A stretch of 64,000 nucleotides of DNA from Pseudomonas graminis (GCF_013201545.1 NZ_CP053746.1:1217001-1281000), one strand, 5' to 3'; counted from the first letter of the stretch, positions 36,582-46,740 are shown. Made by a program: numbers and translations. The notes: a model not told the origin generated them from the sequence alone.

Positions 36582-36609
36582 ATGTAGTATCGCTTCGCGT
36601 TCACTACAT
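36582..36609. promoter_or_regulatory. Inverted repeat ATGTAGT-N14-ACTACAT upstream of glcB
   Basis: Perfect 7-base arms separated by 14 bases, about 195 bases before glcB. The 470-base gap between the GcvR-like gene and glcB holds this, the A/T-rich stretch at 36445-36485 and nothing else that could be called. Confidence 0.4.
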
Positions 36610-36803
36610 AGATGTCGAATCCAGGCCTGATCCGATGTTCCTGCAAGGCCAAAACCTGTTTCCGCGCTTTACTTCAGGTGCCCGCCGCCCCGCCCAGCCG
36701 CCCGTACCGGCATGTTCTGGAAGGGCTCGCAGTGACGTCGATGGCTTTAACAAGAAAGCGCTCGTGATTGAAGCGCAGATAGCTGAGCAGAGTGAGGCAA
36801 GCA

Positions 36804-38981
36804 ATGACTGAACACGTTCAAGTCGGTGGCCTGCGGGTCGCCAACGTCCTGCTGGATTTCGTGAACAACGAAGCCATTCCTGGAACCGGCCTCGACGCCG
36901 CTGCATTCTGGGCCGGTGCCGATGCGCTCATCCACGAGCTCGCGCCCAAGAACAAAGCCCTGCTCGCCAAACGAGATGAATTCCAGGCGCGTATCGACGC
37001 CTGGCATCAGTCCAATGCCGGCAACGCCCACGACGCAGCCGCCTACAAGGCGTTCCTGCTGGAAATCGGCTATCTGCTGCCGGAACCGCCGGACTTCCAG
37101 ATCACCACACAACACGTCGATGAAGAAATCGCTCGCATGGCCGGCCCGCAATTGGTGGTGCCGGTGATGAACGCACGCTTTGCGCTCAATGCTTCGAATG
37201 CCCGCTGGGGCTCGCTGTATGACGCGCTGTACGGCACCGACGCCATCAGCGAAGCGGGCGGCGCGGAAAAGGGCCAGGGCTACAACCGGGTGCGCGGCGA
37301 CAAAGTCATTGCCTTCGCCCGAGCGTTTCTGGACGAAGCCGCCCCGCTGTCGGCGGGCTCCCATGTTGACTCGACCGGCTACAAACTGGTCGACGGCATG
37401 TTGATCGTCAGCCTCAAGGGCGGCAGCAATACCGGCCTGCGCGATGATGCTCAGCTGATCGGCTTCCAGGGCGACGCCTCGACGCCGACTGCGCTGCTGT
37501 TCAAGCACAACGGCCTGCACTTCGAACTCCAGATCGACGCGACGAGCCCGGTCGGCCAGACCGATCCGGCCGGCGTCAAAGACGTGCTCATGGAAGCGGC
37601 GCTGACCACCATCATGGATTGCGAAGATTCCATCGCCGCCGTCGACGCCGATGACAAGGTGATCGTATACCGCAACTGGCTCGGGCTGATGAAGGGTGAT
37701 CTGTCCGAAGAAGTCTCCAAAGGCGGTACGAGCTTCACCCGTACGATGAACGCCGACCGCGTCTACACCTCACCCACCGGTGAACCCGTCACGCTGCATG
37801 GCCGTTCTCTGTTGTTCGTGCGCAACGTCGGTCACCTGATGAGCATCGATGCAATCCTCGACAATCAGGGCAACGAAGTCCCGGAAGGTATTCTTGACGG
37901 CCTGCTGACCAGCCTCGCGGCCATCCACAACCTCAAGGGCAATACCTCCCGCGCCAACAGCCGCACGGGCTCGGTGTACATCGTCAAACCGAAGATGCAC
38001 GGCCCGGAAGAAGTGGCATTCACCAACGAGTTGTTCGGGCGCATTGAGGCTGTGCTGAACCTGCCGCGCAACACGCTGAAAGTCGGAATCATGGACGAAG
38101 AGCGTCGCACCACGATCAACCTCAAGGCCTGCATTCAGGCGGCAAGCGAGCGTGTGGTGTTCATCAACACGGGCTTCCTGGACCGCACCGGCGACGAGAT
38201 TCACACGTCCATGGAAGCGGGGCCTGTCGTGCTTAAGGCGCAGATGAAGGCTGAGAAGTGGATCGGCGCGTATGAAAATTCAAACGTCGATATCGGCTTG
38301 AAATGCGGCCTGCAAGGGCGCGCGCAAATCGGCAAAGGCATGTGGGCGATGCCTGACTTGATGGCCGCGATGCTCGAACAGAAAATCGCCCACCCACTGG
38401 CCGGCGCCAATACCGCTTGGGTTCCGTCGCCTACCGCCGCGGCGCTGCATGCACTTCATTACCACAAGGTCGATGTGTTCGCGCGTCAGGCTGAACTGGC
38501 CCAGCGCCCGCCGGCCTCGGTCGACGACATCCTGACCATTCCGCTGGCGCCGGACACCGACTGGACAGCCGAAGAGATTCAAAACGAGCTGGACAACAAC
38601 TCACAGGGCATCCTCGGTTATGTGGTGCGCTGGATCGATCAGGGCGTAGGCTGCTCGAAGGTGCCGGACATCAACGACATCGGCCTGATGGAGGACCGTG
38701 CCACGCTGCGGATCTCCAGCCAGCACATTGCCAACTGGCTGCGCCACGGTGTCGTCAGCGAGCAGCAGGTGATGGAAAGTCTCAAGCGCATGGCGCCGGT
38801 GGTGGACCGTCAGAACGCAGGTGATGCGCTGTATCGCCCGCTTGCGCCGGACTTCGACAGCAACATCGCGTTTCAGGCAGCGGTTGAGCTGGTGATCGAA
38901 GGCACGCGGCAGCCCAATGGCTACACCGAGCCGGTCCTGCACCGTCGCCGTCGGGAATTCAAGGCGAAACACGCCGCGTAA
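36804..38981 (+). CDS. glcB: Malate synthase G
   Basis: About 725 residues, the G isoform length. It condenses glyoxylate with acetyl-CoA to malate. Diagnostic blocks include [15 protein letters not shown] near 272, [22 protein letters not shown] near 390 and [17 protein letters not shown] near 428. ATG 36804 is chosen after GTGAGG; an in-frame GTG at 36792 is less likely. It is transcribed alone and ends in a strong terminator. Confidence 0.96.
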   Translation: MTEHVQVGGLRVANVLLDFVNNEAIPGTGLDAAAFWAGADALIHELAPKNKALLAKRDEFQARIDAWHQSNAGNAHDAAAYKAFLLEIGYLLPEPPDFQITTQHVDEEIARMAGPQLVVPVMNARFALNASNARWGSLYDALYGTDAISEAGGAEKGQGYNRVRGDKVIAFARAFLDEAAPLSAGSHVDSTGYKLVDGMLIVSLKGGSNTGLRDDAQLIGFQGDASTPTALLFKHNGLHFELQIDATSPVGQTDPAGVKDVLMEAALTTIMDCEDSIAAVDADDKVIVYRNWLGLMKGDLSEEVSKGGTSFTRTMNADRVYTSPTGEPVTLHGRSLLFVRNVGHLMSIDAILDNQGNEVPEGILDGLLTSLAAIHNLKGNTSRANSRTGSVYIVKPKMHGPEEVAFTNELFGRIEAVLNLPRNTLKVGIMDEERRTTINLKACIQAASERVVFINTGFLDRTGDEIHTSMEAGPVVLKAQMKAEKWIGAYENSNVDIGLKCGLQGRAQIGKGMWAMPDLMAAMLEQKIAHPLAGANTAWVPSPTAAALHALHYHKVDVFARQAELAQRPPASVDDILTIPLAPDTDWTAEEIQNELDNNSQGILGYVVRWIDQGVGCSKVPDINDIGLMEDRATLRISSQHIANWLRHGVVSEQQVMESLKRMAPVVDRQNAGDALYRPLAPDFDSNIAFQAAVELVIEGTRQPNGYTEPVLHRRRREFKAKHAA

Positions 38982-38994
38982 TCAGCGCCCAAAC

Positions 38995-39033
38995 AAAAAG
39001 GCGGTGTCCAGTTAAGTGGAGACCGCCTTTTTT
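38995..39033 (+). terminator. Rho-independent terminator of glcB
   Basis: AAAAAGGCGGT-TCCA / TGGA-CCGCCTTTTT stem with a small internal mismatch and a 6-base loop, followed by T residues; it starts 14 bases after the stop codon. Because of flanking A and T runs it may also act for the opposite strand, ending the receiver gene. Confidence 0.88.
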
Positions 39034-39078
39034 ATTGCACAACTTTTTATGGCAAAACGCAGCCCGAAGGCGGCGTTA

Positions 39079-39525
39079 TCAGGCCATTTCCAGTTCCCGC
39101 TTCACCAGCCGCAACAGCTGCTTGGTGTTGATCGGCTTGAGCAGAAAATCCACCACGCTCAGGTGCATGGCGTCGATGGCGTCGCGCACATTGGCGTCGC
39201 CGGACACGATAATGATCGGCAACTCCGCACGGTCCGATTCACGCACGCGACGGATCAGGTCCAGCCCGTCGCACGGCGCCATGCGCAGGTCGGTGATCAG
39301 CAGCGCAATGGACGGCCGGGTCTGCAGCAAATGCATGGCGCTGGTGCCGCCGGCGGCGGTGATGCAGCTGATGTCATTGAGACTGAGAATTTCGGCCAGA
39401 ACTTCCCGAGCATCCTTGTCGTCATCGACGATCAACACCCGTTGTGGCGATTGGGATGCAGGCGCGAGCATTACCTCATTGAGGGCTTCGCGCTCTTCAT
39501 CACTCAAAATACTGTGATCGAACAT
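39079..39525 (-). CDS. Response regulator with a single receiver domain
   Basis: A 148-residue protein with a receiver domain at residues 28-145: acidic pocket Asp34-36, phosphorylation site Asp79 in LITDLRM, Ser108 and Lys130. A 25-residue N-terminal tail precedes it; no output domain follows. Such stand-alone receivers relay phosphate or act by protein contact. No histidine kinase gene is adjacent. The 234-base gap to the next gene holds no feature I could call. Confidence 0.88.
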   Translation of the reverse strand: MFDHSILSDEEREALNEVMLAPASQSPQRVLIVDDDKDAREVLAEILSLNDISCITAAGGTSAMHLLQTRPSIALLITDLRMAPCDGLDLIRRVRESDRAELPIIIVSGDANVRDAIDAMHLSVVDFLLKPINTKQLLRLVKRELEMA

Positions 39526-39759
39526 ACCCGTCTCATCTTCCTGTCGACTTCAATTCTGACAGCGCAAACGATTGATACGCTGCACATCCTGTCGGCTTCA
39601 TGCCGGGCCCTTAAAGCCTCGTGCCAACTGCATCGCTGCGGTATTACACCTTGGTTCGATGCGATTCAACGCCTTTGCAGTCACCTAAGACTTACGTCCA
39701 ATGGGCACTGCCCGATAAGCGGTCGACCATGGGGTCAATAAAAACAAGCGGTATCGGTC

Positions 39760-41694
39760 ATGAGCAAAGCGGACGCTTTTACCCAGGCAGGCAAAACAGC
39801 CGTTCTGCAGAACATCCACGGCACGATGCAGTTTCTGCAAAAATTCCCGCCGTTCAACCAGATGGAAAACGCCCATCTGGCCTACCTTGTCGAGCAGTGT
39901 CACCTGCGTTTCTACGCTACAGACGAGAGCATCATCAAGCCTAGCGATGGGCCAGTAGAACATTTTTACATCGTCAAACAAGGGCGCGTGGTGGGTGAGC
40001 GCCCTCACTCGGCAAAAGGCGGCACCGAGACCACGTTCGAAATCACCACGGGCGAGTGCTTTCCCCTCGCCGCGCTGCTCGGCGAACGCGCCACGCGGAC
40101 CGAACATCTGGCGGCCGAAGACACCTTCTGCCTGCAGCTGAACAAGCAAGCCTTCATCAAGTTGTTCGCGCTCTCCAATGAATTCCGCGACTTCGCTCTG
40201 CGCGGCGTCAGCAGCCTGCTCGATCAGGTGAATCAGCAAGTAAAGCAGAAGGCGGTGGAAACACTCGGCACCCAATATTCGCTGAACACGCGGCTGGGTG
40301 AACTGGCGATGCGTCATCCGGTGACGTGCTCCCCCGATACGCCGCTGCGCGAGGCCGTGCGGCAGATGGACGAGCAACAGGTCGGCAGCATTGTGATCGT
40401 GGATGAGGCCAAGGCGCCGCTGGGCATCTTCACGCTGCGCGATTTGCGTCAGGTCGTTGCGGACGTCAACGCCGACTTCGGCCAACCCATTGAGCGCAGC
40501 ATGATTCAGGCGCCGTTTTATCTGAGCCCGGACGCCAGCGCGTTTGACGCAGCCATTGCCATGACTCAGCGGCATATCGCTCACGTGTGTCTGGTCAAGG
40601 ATCAGCGCCTGTGCGGCGTGGTGTCCGAGCGCGACCTGTTCTCGCTGCAGCGTGTGGATCTGGTGCATCTTGCGCGCACCATCCGCAGCGCGCCGCGCAT
40701 CGATTCGCTGGCCAACCTGCGCGGCGACATCGTCCAACTGGTCGACCGAATGCTCGCCCACGGCGCCTCGTCCACGCAGATCACCCAGATCATCACCCTG
40801 CTCAACGACCACATGGTCTGCCGCGTCATCGAGCTCACGCTTGAAGAAAAAGGCGATCCCGGCATCGCGTTCAGCTGGCTGTGTTTCGGCAGCGAGGGCC
40901 GGCGCGAGCAGACGCTGTACACCGATCAGGACAACGGCATTCTGTTCGAGGCCGGGGATGCCGCCGAGGCCGCCGAAATCCGCGGTCGGTTGTTGCCCAT
41001 CGCCGAGCGGATCAATCAAAGCCTGGCGGTGTGCGGATTTGCCCTGTGCAAGGGCGGGATCATGGCGAGCAATCCGCAGCTGTGCCTGTCGCGTATCGAA
41101 TGGGCGCGGCGATTCGGCTCCTTCATTCGCGAAGCCACGCCGGAGAACCTGCTGTCGTCTTCCATCTATTTCGATCTGCGCGTGGTCTGGGGCGATGAAA
41201 GCGGCGGCGATCAATTGCGTCAGAGCATTCTTGCCCAGGTGGCAGACAACGCGTTGTTCCAGCGCATGATGGCCGACAACGCCCTGCGTCAACGCCCGCC
41301 GGTGGGCCGTTTCAAGGATTTCGTGGTCGCCCGCAAAGGCAGCGAAAAAGACACGCTGGATCTGAAAACCCAGGGCCTGACGCCATTTGTCGACGGCGCG
41401 CGGTTGCTGGCGCTGGCCAACGGCGTCGAGGCCAGCAACACCCTGGAAAGGCTGCGGCAGCTGGTGGCCAAGGAGGTTATCGACCCGCTGGACGGTGCGG
41501 CGTATGAGGAGGCCTACCACTTCATTCAGCAAACCCGTATGCAGCAGCATCAGCAGCAGAACCGGCAAAACCTGCCGTACTCCAATCGCATCGACCCGGA
41601 TGTGCTCAATCATCTGGACCGACGCATTCTGCGTGAGTCGTTCCGCCAGGCGCAGCGGCTGCAGACCAGCCTCACCGTGCGCTACCAACTGTAA
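39760..41694 (+). CDS. cNMP-binding / CBS / DUF294 nucleotidyltransferase-like signalling protein
   Basis: A 644-residue cytoplasmic protein: cyclic-nucleotide-binding-like domain at about residues 25-145, two CBS domains at about 180-300, then a GlnD-like nucleotidyltransferase domain with GSEGRREQTLYTDQDNG at about 376-392 and a C-terminal substrate-binding helical domain. The first domain could sense a nucleotide and the second AMP or ATP. The chemical reaction is unknown. It lies 10 bases before an exonuclease gene, an arrangement that recurs in Pseudomonas. Confidence 0.88.
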   Translation: MSKADAFTQAGKTAVLQNIHGTMQFLQKFPPFNQMENAHLAYLVEQCHLRFYATDESIIKPSDGPVEHFYIVKQGRVVGERPHSAKGGTETTFEITTGECFPLAALLGERATRTEHLAAEDTFCLQLNKQAFIKLFALSNEFRDFALRGVSSLLDQVNQQVKQKAVETLGTQYSLNTRLGELAMRHPVTCSPDTPLREAVRQMDEQQVGSIVIVDEAKAPLGIFTLRDLRQVVADVNADFGQPIERSMIQAPFYLSPDASAFDAAIAMTQRHIAHVCLVKDQRLCGVVSERDLFSLQRVDLVHLARTIRSAPRIDSLANLRGDIVQLVDRMLAHGASSTQITQIITLLNDHMVCRVIELTLEEKGDPGIAFSWLCFGSEGRREQTLYTDQDNGILFEAGDAAEAAEIRGRLLPIAERINQSLAVCGFALCKGGIMASNPQLCLSRIEWARRFGSFIREATPENLLSSSIYFDLRVVWGDESGGDQLRQSILAQVADNALFQRMMADNALRQRPPVGRFKDFVVARKGSEKDTLDLKTQGLTPFVDGARLLALANGVEASNTLERLRQLVAKEVIDPLDGAAYEEAYHFIQQTRMQQHQQQNRQNLPYSNRIDPDVLNHLDRRILRESFRQAQRLQTSLTVRYQL

Positions 41695-41704
41695 GCGACT
41701 GATC

Positions 41705-42424
41705 ATGAATTTGTTCCGCTGGCTCAAGCCACACAGACGCGCCGTCGCCCCTGAACTCACGCCTGAACAGCTACAACGCCTGCGCGCCCTGCCCGGGCCC
41801 GGCGCGTTGGATCAGAACACGCTGCGCCAGCAACGCTGGGTGGTTCTCGATCTTGAAACCAGTGGGCTGAATCTGCAGCGAGACGAAGTGCTGTCGATCG
41901 GCGCGGTTGTCATCGAAGATGGCGCGATCGATCTGGGGCAGCAGTTCGAGCGCACGCTGATGCGCACCGATCACAAACTCAGCCCCAGCGTGTTGCTTCA
42001 CGGCCTAGGGCCCACGGCAATTGCCGCAGGCAGCGAGCCGGTCGAAGCACTGCTGGATTTCATGGCGTTCGTGGGTGACAGCCCGCTGCTGGCGTTTCAC
42101 GCGGCGTTCGACGAACACATGCTGGGGCGTGCATTAAAGGAAAGCCTGGGCTATCGCCTGCTGCACCCCTTCATTGATGTCGCTCACATCGCGCCCTTCA
42201 TTTGCCCGAACGCGAATTTGCGTCAGGCAGGCCTGGACGACTGGACGCGATTCTTCGGGCTTCACGCCGAAGAGCGTCATCACGCCAGCGCCGATGCCCT
42301 GGTGACCGCAGAGCTCGCAATGATCCTGTTCAGCCACGCCAGGCGACAAGGAATAGAAACCCCCGCACAACTTGAGCAAGGTGTGGCGAAATGGCGACGG
42401 CAGCAGCAATCGCACTCGTTTTAG
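41705..42424 (+). CDS. 3'-5' exonuclease (DnaQ/DEDD family)
   Basis: About 239 residues. The DEDD exonuclease motifs are visible: Exo I LDLETSGL (Asp49, Glu51), Exo II HAAFDEHML near 140 and Exo III HHASADALVTAEL near 203. It is related to the DNA polymerase III epsilon subunit but stands alone. It directly follows the CBS/nucleotidyltransferase gene, so the two are probably co-transcribed; the ATG at 41705 is the start that fits this spacing. Confidence 0.88.
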   Translation: MNLFRWLKPHRRAVAPELTPEQLQRLRALPGPGALDQNTLRQQRWVVLDLETSGLNLQRDEVLSIGAVVIEDGAIDLGQQFERTLMRTDHKLSPSVLLHGLGPTAIAAGSEPVEALLDFMAFVGDSPLLAFHAAFDEHMLGRALKESLGYRLLHPFIDVAHIAPFICPNANLRQAGLDDWTRFFGLHAEERHHASADALVTAELAMILFSHARRQGIETPAQLEQGVAKWRRQQQSHSF

Positions 42425-42552
42425 CATCCATCCTCTGCGCCAGCCTCCGCATCCCGTCTCGCCTTACAGATCTAATGGTCGATTCGTACATCAACCGTTC
42501 GGCTTGTTCCTACAAGGACCAATTGCCAGCATTGGGCGGCTCTGACACAATC

Positions 42553-42571
42553 GCGAACAATTCTCGTTAGC
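42553..42571. promoter_or_regulatory. Fur-box-like sequence before the ECF sigma gene
   Basis: GCGAACAATTCTCGTTAGC, 25 bases before the sigma factor start. It agrees with the Pseudomonas Fur pattern of GATAAT/ATTATC-type arms around AATTCTC. This would tie the cassette to iron limitation. The 171-base gap before the sigma gene shows nothing else. Confidence 0.55.
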
Positions 42572-42595
42572 CCCTTTGTTCTCCTCGGTGCGGTT

Positions 42596-43114
42596 GTGTC
42601 GTCACTTCAAAGTCCCCAGCAGCAGCTCGTCGGAACGCTTTATCGCGACCACCGCGGCTGGCTGCTGGGTTGGCTCCGACGCAACGTGGCTTGCCCCCAT
42701 CGCGCCGAAGACTTGAGCCAGGACACGTTCATTCGCCTGCTGGGCCGCGAGCAATTGCTTGAACCCCGCGAGCCCCGGGCCTTTCTGGTCTCGATCGCGA
42801 AAGGCTTGTTGTTCGACCACTTTCGCCGGGCCGCGCTGGAGCAGGCGTATCTGGACGAGCTGATGCTGATTCCAGAGGCGGAGCAGCCTTCGCTGGAAGA
42901 GCAGCAACTGATTCTCGATGACCTCAAAGCCATTGATCGCCTGCTGGGCAAGCTCTCCAGCAAAGCGCGCGCCGCCTTTTTGTACAACCGCCTGGACGGG
43001 ATGCCCCACGCGGAGATCGCCACAAAGCTCGGCGTTTCCGTACCCCGCGTGCGTCAGTATCTGGCGCAGGGTTTGCGCCAGTGCTACATCGCGCTGTATG
43101 GCGAGCCAACATGA
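42596..43114 (+). CDS. ECF sigma factor of the FecI type (GTG start)
   Basis: A 172-residue sigma-70 family extracytoplasmic-function sigma factor. Region 2 (RDHRGWLLGWLRRNVACPHRAEDLSQDTFIRLL) and region 4 (LDGMPHAEIATKLGVSVPRVRQYLAQG) are clear. FecI-type factors are activated through a receptor and anti-sigma to transcribe the receptor gene. It overlaps fecR by ATGA, and a Fur-like box lies upstream. The start is GTG at 42596. Confidence 0.93.
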   Translation: MSSLQSPQQQLVGTLYRDHRGWLLGWLRRNVACPHRAEDLSQDTFIRLLGREQLLEPREPRAFLVSIAKGLLFDHFRRAALEQAYLDELMLIPEAEQPSLEEQQLILDDLKAIDRLLGKLSSKARAAFLYNRLDGMPHAEIATKLGVSVPRVRQYLAQGLRQCYIALYGEPT

Positions 43115-44103
43115 GCCGTATTTCCACCCGACCTGTTTCATCCCCCGTGCTGGACGCCGCCATTGCCTGGCAGCTGTGCCTGGATTGCGGTCGAGGCAGC
43201 GAGGTCGAGCGCGAAGAGTTTGCCAAGTGGTACGCCGCCAGCGACGAGCATGCCCGCGCCTGGATGCAGCTCGGGATGGTCGATCAACGTTTCGCCGGCA
43301 CCACCGGCCCAGCACGTTCGGCGCTTTTGCGGTCCCGTGATGGTATCGGCGTGCGGTTGCGCAAGCTGGGCCGCGGGGTTGCAGGCTTCGCGCTGGCGCT
43401 GGGCTTGACGGTGTTTTTGGGGGATCGCCTGCTGCCGGTGGATTACTGGCTCGCGGATCTGCGTACCGCCACCGGTGAGCAACGCACCATTCGCCTGTCG
43501 GATAACACCCTTATCCGGCTCAATACCCACACCGCGCTGGACGTGCGGTTCGATGACACACAGCGACGGATCGTGCTTCAGGAAGGCGAAATCTTCGTGG
43601 AGACCGGGAGCCACAGCGACGCGCGTCCGTTCATCGTCGAAACCCCGGAAGGGCAGATGCGCGCCCTGGGCACGCAGTTTCTCGTCAAACGGCAGGCTGA
43701 TGGCACGCTGTTGAGCGTGCTGCAATCAGCCGTCGCCGCTCATCCGCAGGCTTCCACCCACGAACTGGTGCTGCACGAAGGCCAGCAGATGTTGATTCAT
43801 CGCAACAGCCTCGGTCCCATGCTGGCCCTCGCACCCGGTACCGGCGCCTGGATGCGCGGCATGCTGGTGGTTGATAACGCTCGCCTGGACGACGTGGTTG
43901 CGGAACTTGCCCGTTATCGCCAAGGCCATCTCGGCGTAGCGAAAGACGTTGCGGACCTTCGCATCACCGGCAGCTTTCCGCTGACCAACACCGACCTGGC
44001 GCTCAAGGCACTGACGCCCACGCTACCCGTGCAGATCGAAGCGCGTACGCCGTGGTGGGTGACGGTGGTCCGCAGCGAGAAAAAGCCGACGACTGCGCTG
44101 TAA
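43111..44103 (+). CDS. FecR family anti-sigma/sigma regulator
   Basis: About 330 residues: a cytoplasmic N-terminal part with the W-rich AWQLCLDCGRGSEVEREEFAKWYAASDEHARAW motif, one transmembrane segment GFALALGLTVFLG at about 93-105, and a periplasmic FecR domain (ERTIRLSDNTLIRLNTHTALDVRFD). It carries the signal from the occupied receptor to the ECF sigma factor. Start ATG at 43111 overlaps the sigma stop. Confidence 0.93.
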   Translation: MSRISTRPVSSPVLDAAIAWQLCLDCGRGSEVEREEFAKWYAASDEHARAWMQLGMVDQRFAGTTGPARSALLRSRDGIGVRLRKLGRGVAGFALALGLTVFLGDRLLPVDYWLADLRTATGEQRTIRLSDNTLIRLNTHTALDVRFDDTQRRIVLQEGEIFVETGSHSDARPFIVETPEGQMRALGTQFLVKRQADGTLLSVLQSAVAAHPQASTHELVLHEGQQMLIHRNSLGPMLALAPGTGAWMRGMLVVDNARLDDVVAELARYRQGHLGVAKDVADLRITGSFPLTNTDLALKALTPTLPVQIEARTPWWVTVVRSEKKPTTAL

Positions 44104-44189
44104 ATACAGCCCTCTAAATAAAGGCCCGCGAGCGAGTGCGACTTATTTTCGCCCGGCCCTATCACTTTTCAGATCTCGTTCGGCACATA

Positions 44190-44208
44190 GGCATTGAGAA
44201 CCATTTCC
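44190..44208. promoter_or_regulatory. Possible Fur box upstream of the receptor gene
   Basis: GGCATTGAGAACCATTTCC, 16 bases before the receptor start, resembles the ATTGAGAATCATTT form of Fur sites. The match is partial. The 120-base gap between fecR and the receptor should also contain the ECF-type promoter, which I could not place. Confidence 0.35.
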
Positions 44209-44223
44209 TTCGAGGTGCCGTTC

Positions 44224-46659
44224 ATGTCCCGCACGCTTCAAACCCTTCTGCGACCGAGTCTCCTGGCTATCGCCGTCGCCACTGCCGCACCGATGCTCAG
44301 TGCGCCGCTGATGGCCGCTTCCCAGGCGTCCAGCGTGCACGCCTACAATCTGCCGGCCGCGCCGTTGTCGACGACGCTGACGCAGATTGCCAGTCAGGCG
44401 GGCCTGGCCCTGTCGCTGGATCCGGCGCTCGCCGCGGGCCGTGCGTCGGCGCCGGTTCAGGGTCAATTCGACGCATCAGGCGCGATGGGGCAGGCGCTGC
44501 GTGGCACCGGCTTGCAATTGAACCTGACCACGGCGGGCACCTACACCCTCGTGGCTGCGCCTGAAGGTGCGATGGCATTACCGGCCACCAGCATTCAAGG
44601 CAGTCAGGAAAGTTTCGAAAGCGCGTGGGGCCCGGCGCAGGGCTATGCCGCGAGTCGCACCGCAGCGGGCACCAAGACCGACACCGCACTGGTTGAAGCA
44701 CCGCGCTCGATCTCGGTCGCGACCCGGCAGCAGATGCAGGATCGCGCAGTACAGAACATCGACGACGCCGTTCGCTACATGCCGGGCGTGGTCGCCAGCA
44801 GTTACGGCAGCGACAGCCGGGCCGAATGGCTGAAGGTCCGCGGTTTTGAACCCACCCAATTCCTCGACGGCTTGCCGCTGCCCAAAGGCGCCTACGTGAT
44901 GCCGAAGATGGAAACCTGGGACCTGGAGCGCATCGCCCTCCTGCGTGGGCCGGCGTCTTCGGTTTACGGTCAGACCCCGCCGGGCGGCATGCTCGACATG
45001 GTCAGTCGTCGCCCTGAAGCCGAAGCCAGCCACGAAGTGCAGGTTCAGGTCGGCACTTACAATCGCAAGCAGATCAGCTTCGACAGCACCGGCAAGATCG
45101 ACGACGCCGACAATTTCGAGTACCGCGTCAGCGGCGTCGTGCGCGACAGCGGCACCTCGGTGGATCACATCGATGACAAGCGTTACAACATCGCGCCGAG
45201 CCTGACTTGGAACATCGACCCGGACACCAAGCTGACCTTCCTCAGCCAGTTCAATCGCGACGATACCGGCATCACCAGCCAGTTTTTGCCGATCCAGGGC
45301 ACCAAATACCCGTCGGCCGTAGGCCGCGTGAAGTACCACGAAAACCTCGGCGATCCGGACTGGGAGTTCTACGACAAAACCTATTACGCGCTGGGCTATG
45401 CCTTCGAGCATCGTCTGAACGACGTCTGGCAGTTCAAGCAGAACGTCCGCTACACCAAGAGCGACCTGTCCTTTCAGGGGATCACGGCCGGTGGCTTCTT
45501 CGGTTCGGTCAGCGATGATGGCACCGTCCAACGCGGCGCCAACGTCGTGAACGAGGACATTTCCCAGTTCGCGCTGGACAACAACCTGCAAGCCGACTTC
45601 GACACGGGCGCTCTTAAACACACTGTGCTGCTGGGGCTCGACTATCAGCGTCTGAATCACAACTACAAATGGCAGTATGGCGCCGCGCCGACCAGCAACA
45701 TCGCCAACCCGATTTACGGGCAGGACTTCAGCAACGTCGCCTACAGCGCGTTTCAGGATTACAACCAGAAAACCCAGGACGTCGGCGTCTATATTCAGGA
45801 CCAACTGGCCCTGGATAACTGGCGTCTGACCCTGGGCGGGCGCCAGGACCTGCTCAAGACCGAATCGAAGTTCTACAACACCGATCAATCCGATGACCGC
45901 ACCGACAGCGCGTTCACCGGCAACGCCGCCCTCAGCTACGTCTTCGATTCCGGCTTCACGCCGTACATTTCGTATGCCGAGTCATTCCAGGCCGAGCAAG
46001 GCGGCGCCAATGGCGTAGCGTTTCAGCCAGGGACGGGCAAGCAGTACGAAGTGGGTCTTAAATACCAGCCGCCGGGCAGCAACATCATCTTCACTGCGGC
46101 CGCGTACGACCTGACCCGTCGCGACATCGTGCTCAGCGATACCCTTGGCGTGCAGCGTCCTCTGGGCGAAGCAAAGGTGCGTGGCTTCGAGCTGGAAGCG
46201 GTGGGCAATGTCACCGACAACCTGAAAGTGACGGCGTCCTACACCTACGCCAACAGCAAGATGACCAAGGTCACCGACCCGCTGGACAAGAATCGTCCGC
46301 TGCCACTCACGCCTGAAAATCAGGCGGCGATCTGGGGTGACTACACCTGGCACAACGGCGTGCTAGACGGTTTCGGCCTGGGCTTTGGCGCGCGGTACAT
46401 TGGCGAAACCGACAACATTGCAATAGGAAGTTACGGTTTTGTCGCCGACTCCAACTACGGCCACAGCAACGCCTACACCGTCTACGACGCCGCCGTGCAT
46501 TACGACCTCGGCCGCATGAACACGTCGTTCAAGGGCGTGAGCGTGTCGGTCAACGCCAACAACGTCTTCGACAAGGAATACATTTCCACCTGCGACGGCT
46601 TCTACTGCTACTACGGCGACCGCCGCACAGTGCTCGCGAGCGTAGACTACAAATGGTAA
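44224..46659 (+). CDS. TonB-dependent siderophore receptor with signalling domain
   Basis: About 811 residues. A signal peptide (MSRTLQTLLRPSLLAIAVATAAPMLS) is followed by a secretin/TonB short N-terminal signalling domain (HAYNLPAAPLSTTLTQIASQAGLALS, about 40-110), the plug (EAPRSISVATRQQMQD to about 290) and a 22-strand barrel ending in the aromatic VDYKW. The plug motif GAYVMPKMETWDLERIALLRGPASSVYGQTPPGGMLDMVSR is that of FhuA/FiuA/FoxA-type hydroxamate receptors; the exact siderophore is not certain. The signalling domain matches the FecIR pair immediately upstream. Confidence 0.93.
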   Translation: MSRTLQTLLRPSLLAIAVATAAPMLSAPLMAASQASSVHAYNLPAAPLSTTLTQIASQAGLALSLDPALAAGRASAPVQGQFDASGAMGQALRGTGLQLNLTTAGTYTLVAAPEGAMALPATSIQGSQESFESAWGPAQGYAASRTAAGTKTDTALVEAPRSISVATRQQMQDRAVQNIDDAVRYMPGVVASSYGSDSRAEWLKVRGFEPTQFLDGLPLPKGAYVMPKMETWDLERIALLRGPASSVYGQTPPGGMLDMVSRRPEAEASHEVQVQVGTYNRKQISFDSTGKIDDADNFEYRVSGVVRDSGTSVDHIDDKRYNIAPSLTWNIDPDTKLTFLSQFNRDDTGITSQFLPIQGTKYPSAVGRVKYHENLGDPDWEFYDKTYYALGYAFEHRLNDVWQFKQNVRYTKSDLSFQGITAGGFFGSVSDDGTVQRGANVVNEDISQFALDNNLQADFDTGALKHTVLLGLDYQRLNHNYKWQYGAAPTSNIANPIYGQDFSNVAYSAFQDYNQKTQDVGVYIQDQLALDNWRLTLGGRQDLLKTESKFYNTDQSDDRTDSAFTGNAALSYVFDSGFTPYISYAESFQAEQGGANGVAFQPGTGKQYEVGLKYQPPGSNIIFTAAAYDLTRRDIVLSDTLGVQRPLGEAKVRGFELEAVGNVTDNLKVTASYTYANSKMTKVTDPLDKNRPLPLTPENQAAIWGDYTWHNGVLDGFGLGFGARYIGETDNIAIGSYGFVADSNYGHSNAYTVYDAAVHYDLGRMNTSFKGVSVSVNANNVFDKEYISTCDGFYCYYGDRRTVLASVDYKW

Positions 46660-46682
46660 TCGTTTAAACTCTCATTACCTGA

Positions 46683-46715
46683 AACAAGGGCCGCTCCCAT
46701 ACAGCGGCCTTTGTT
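46683..46715 (+). terminator. Terminator hairpin after the receptor gene
   Basis: AACAAGGGCCGCT / AGCGGCCTTTGTT, 13 base pairs with one G-U pair and a 7-base loop, starting 24 bases after the stop codon. It may separate receptor expression from the PepSY gene or allow partial read-through. Confidence 0.75.
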
Positions 46716-46740
46716 GCTTTCGCCTACTCCGGATTTCCAC

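Noticed and set aside
36524..36811. 95-codon open frame in the gap before glcB
   Set aside because: No ribosome site, no recognisable motif, overlaps the glcB start region; better explained as leader.
39685..41760. Long leftward open frame (691 codons) opposite the CBS/nucleotidyltransferase gene
   Set aside because: It is the antisense of a clear protein-coding gene; the high G+C third-position bias of the real gene creates open antisense frames. The translation resembles no family.
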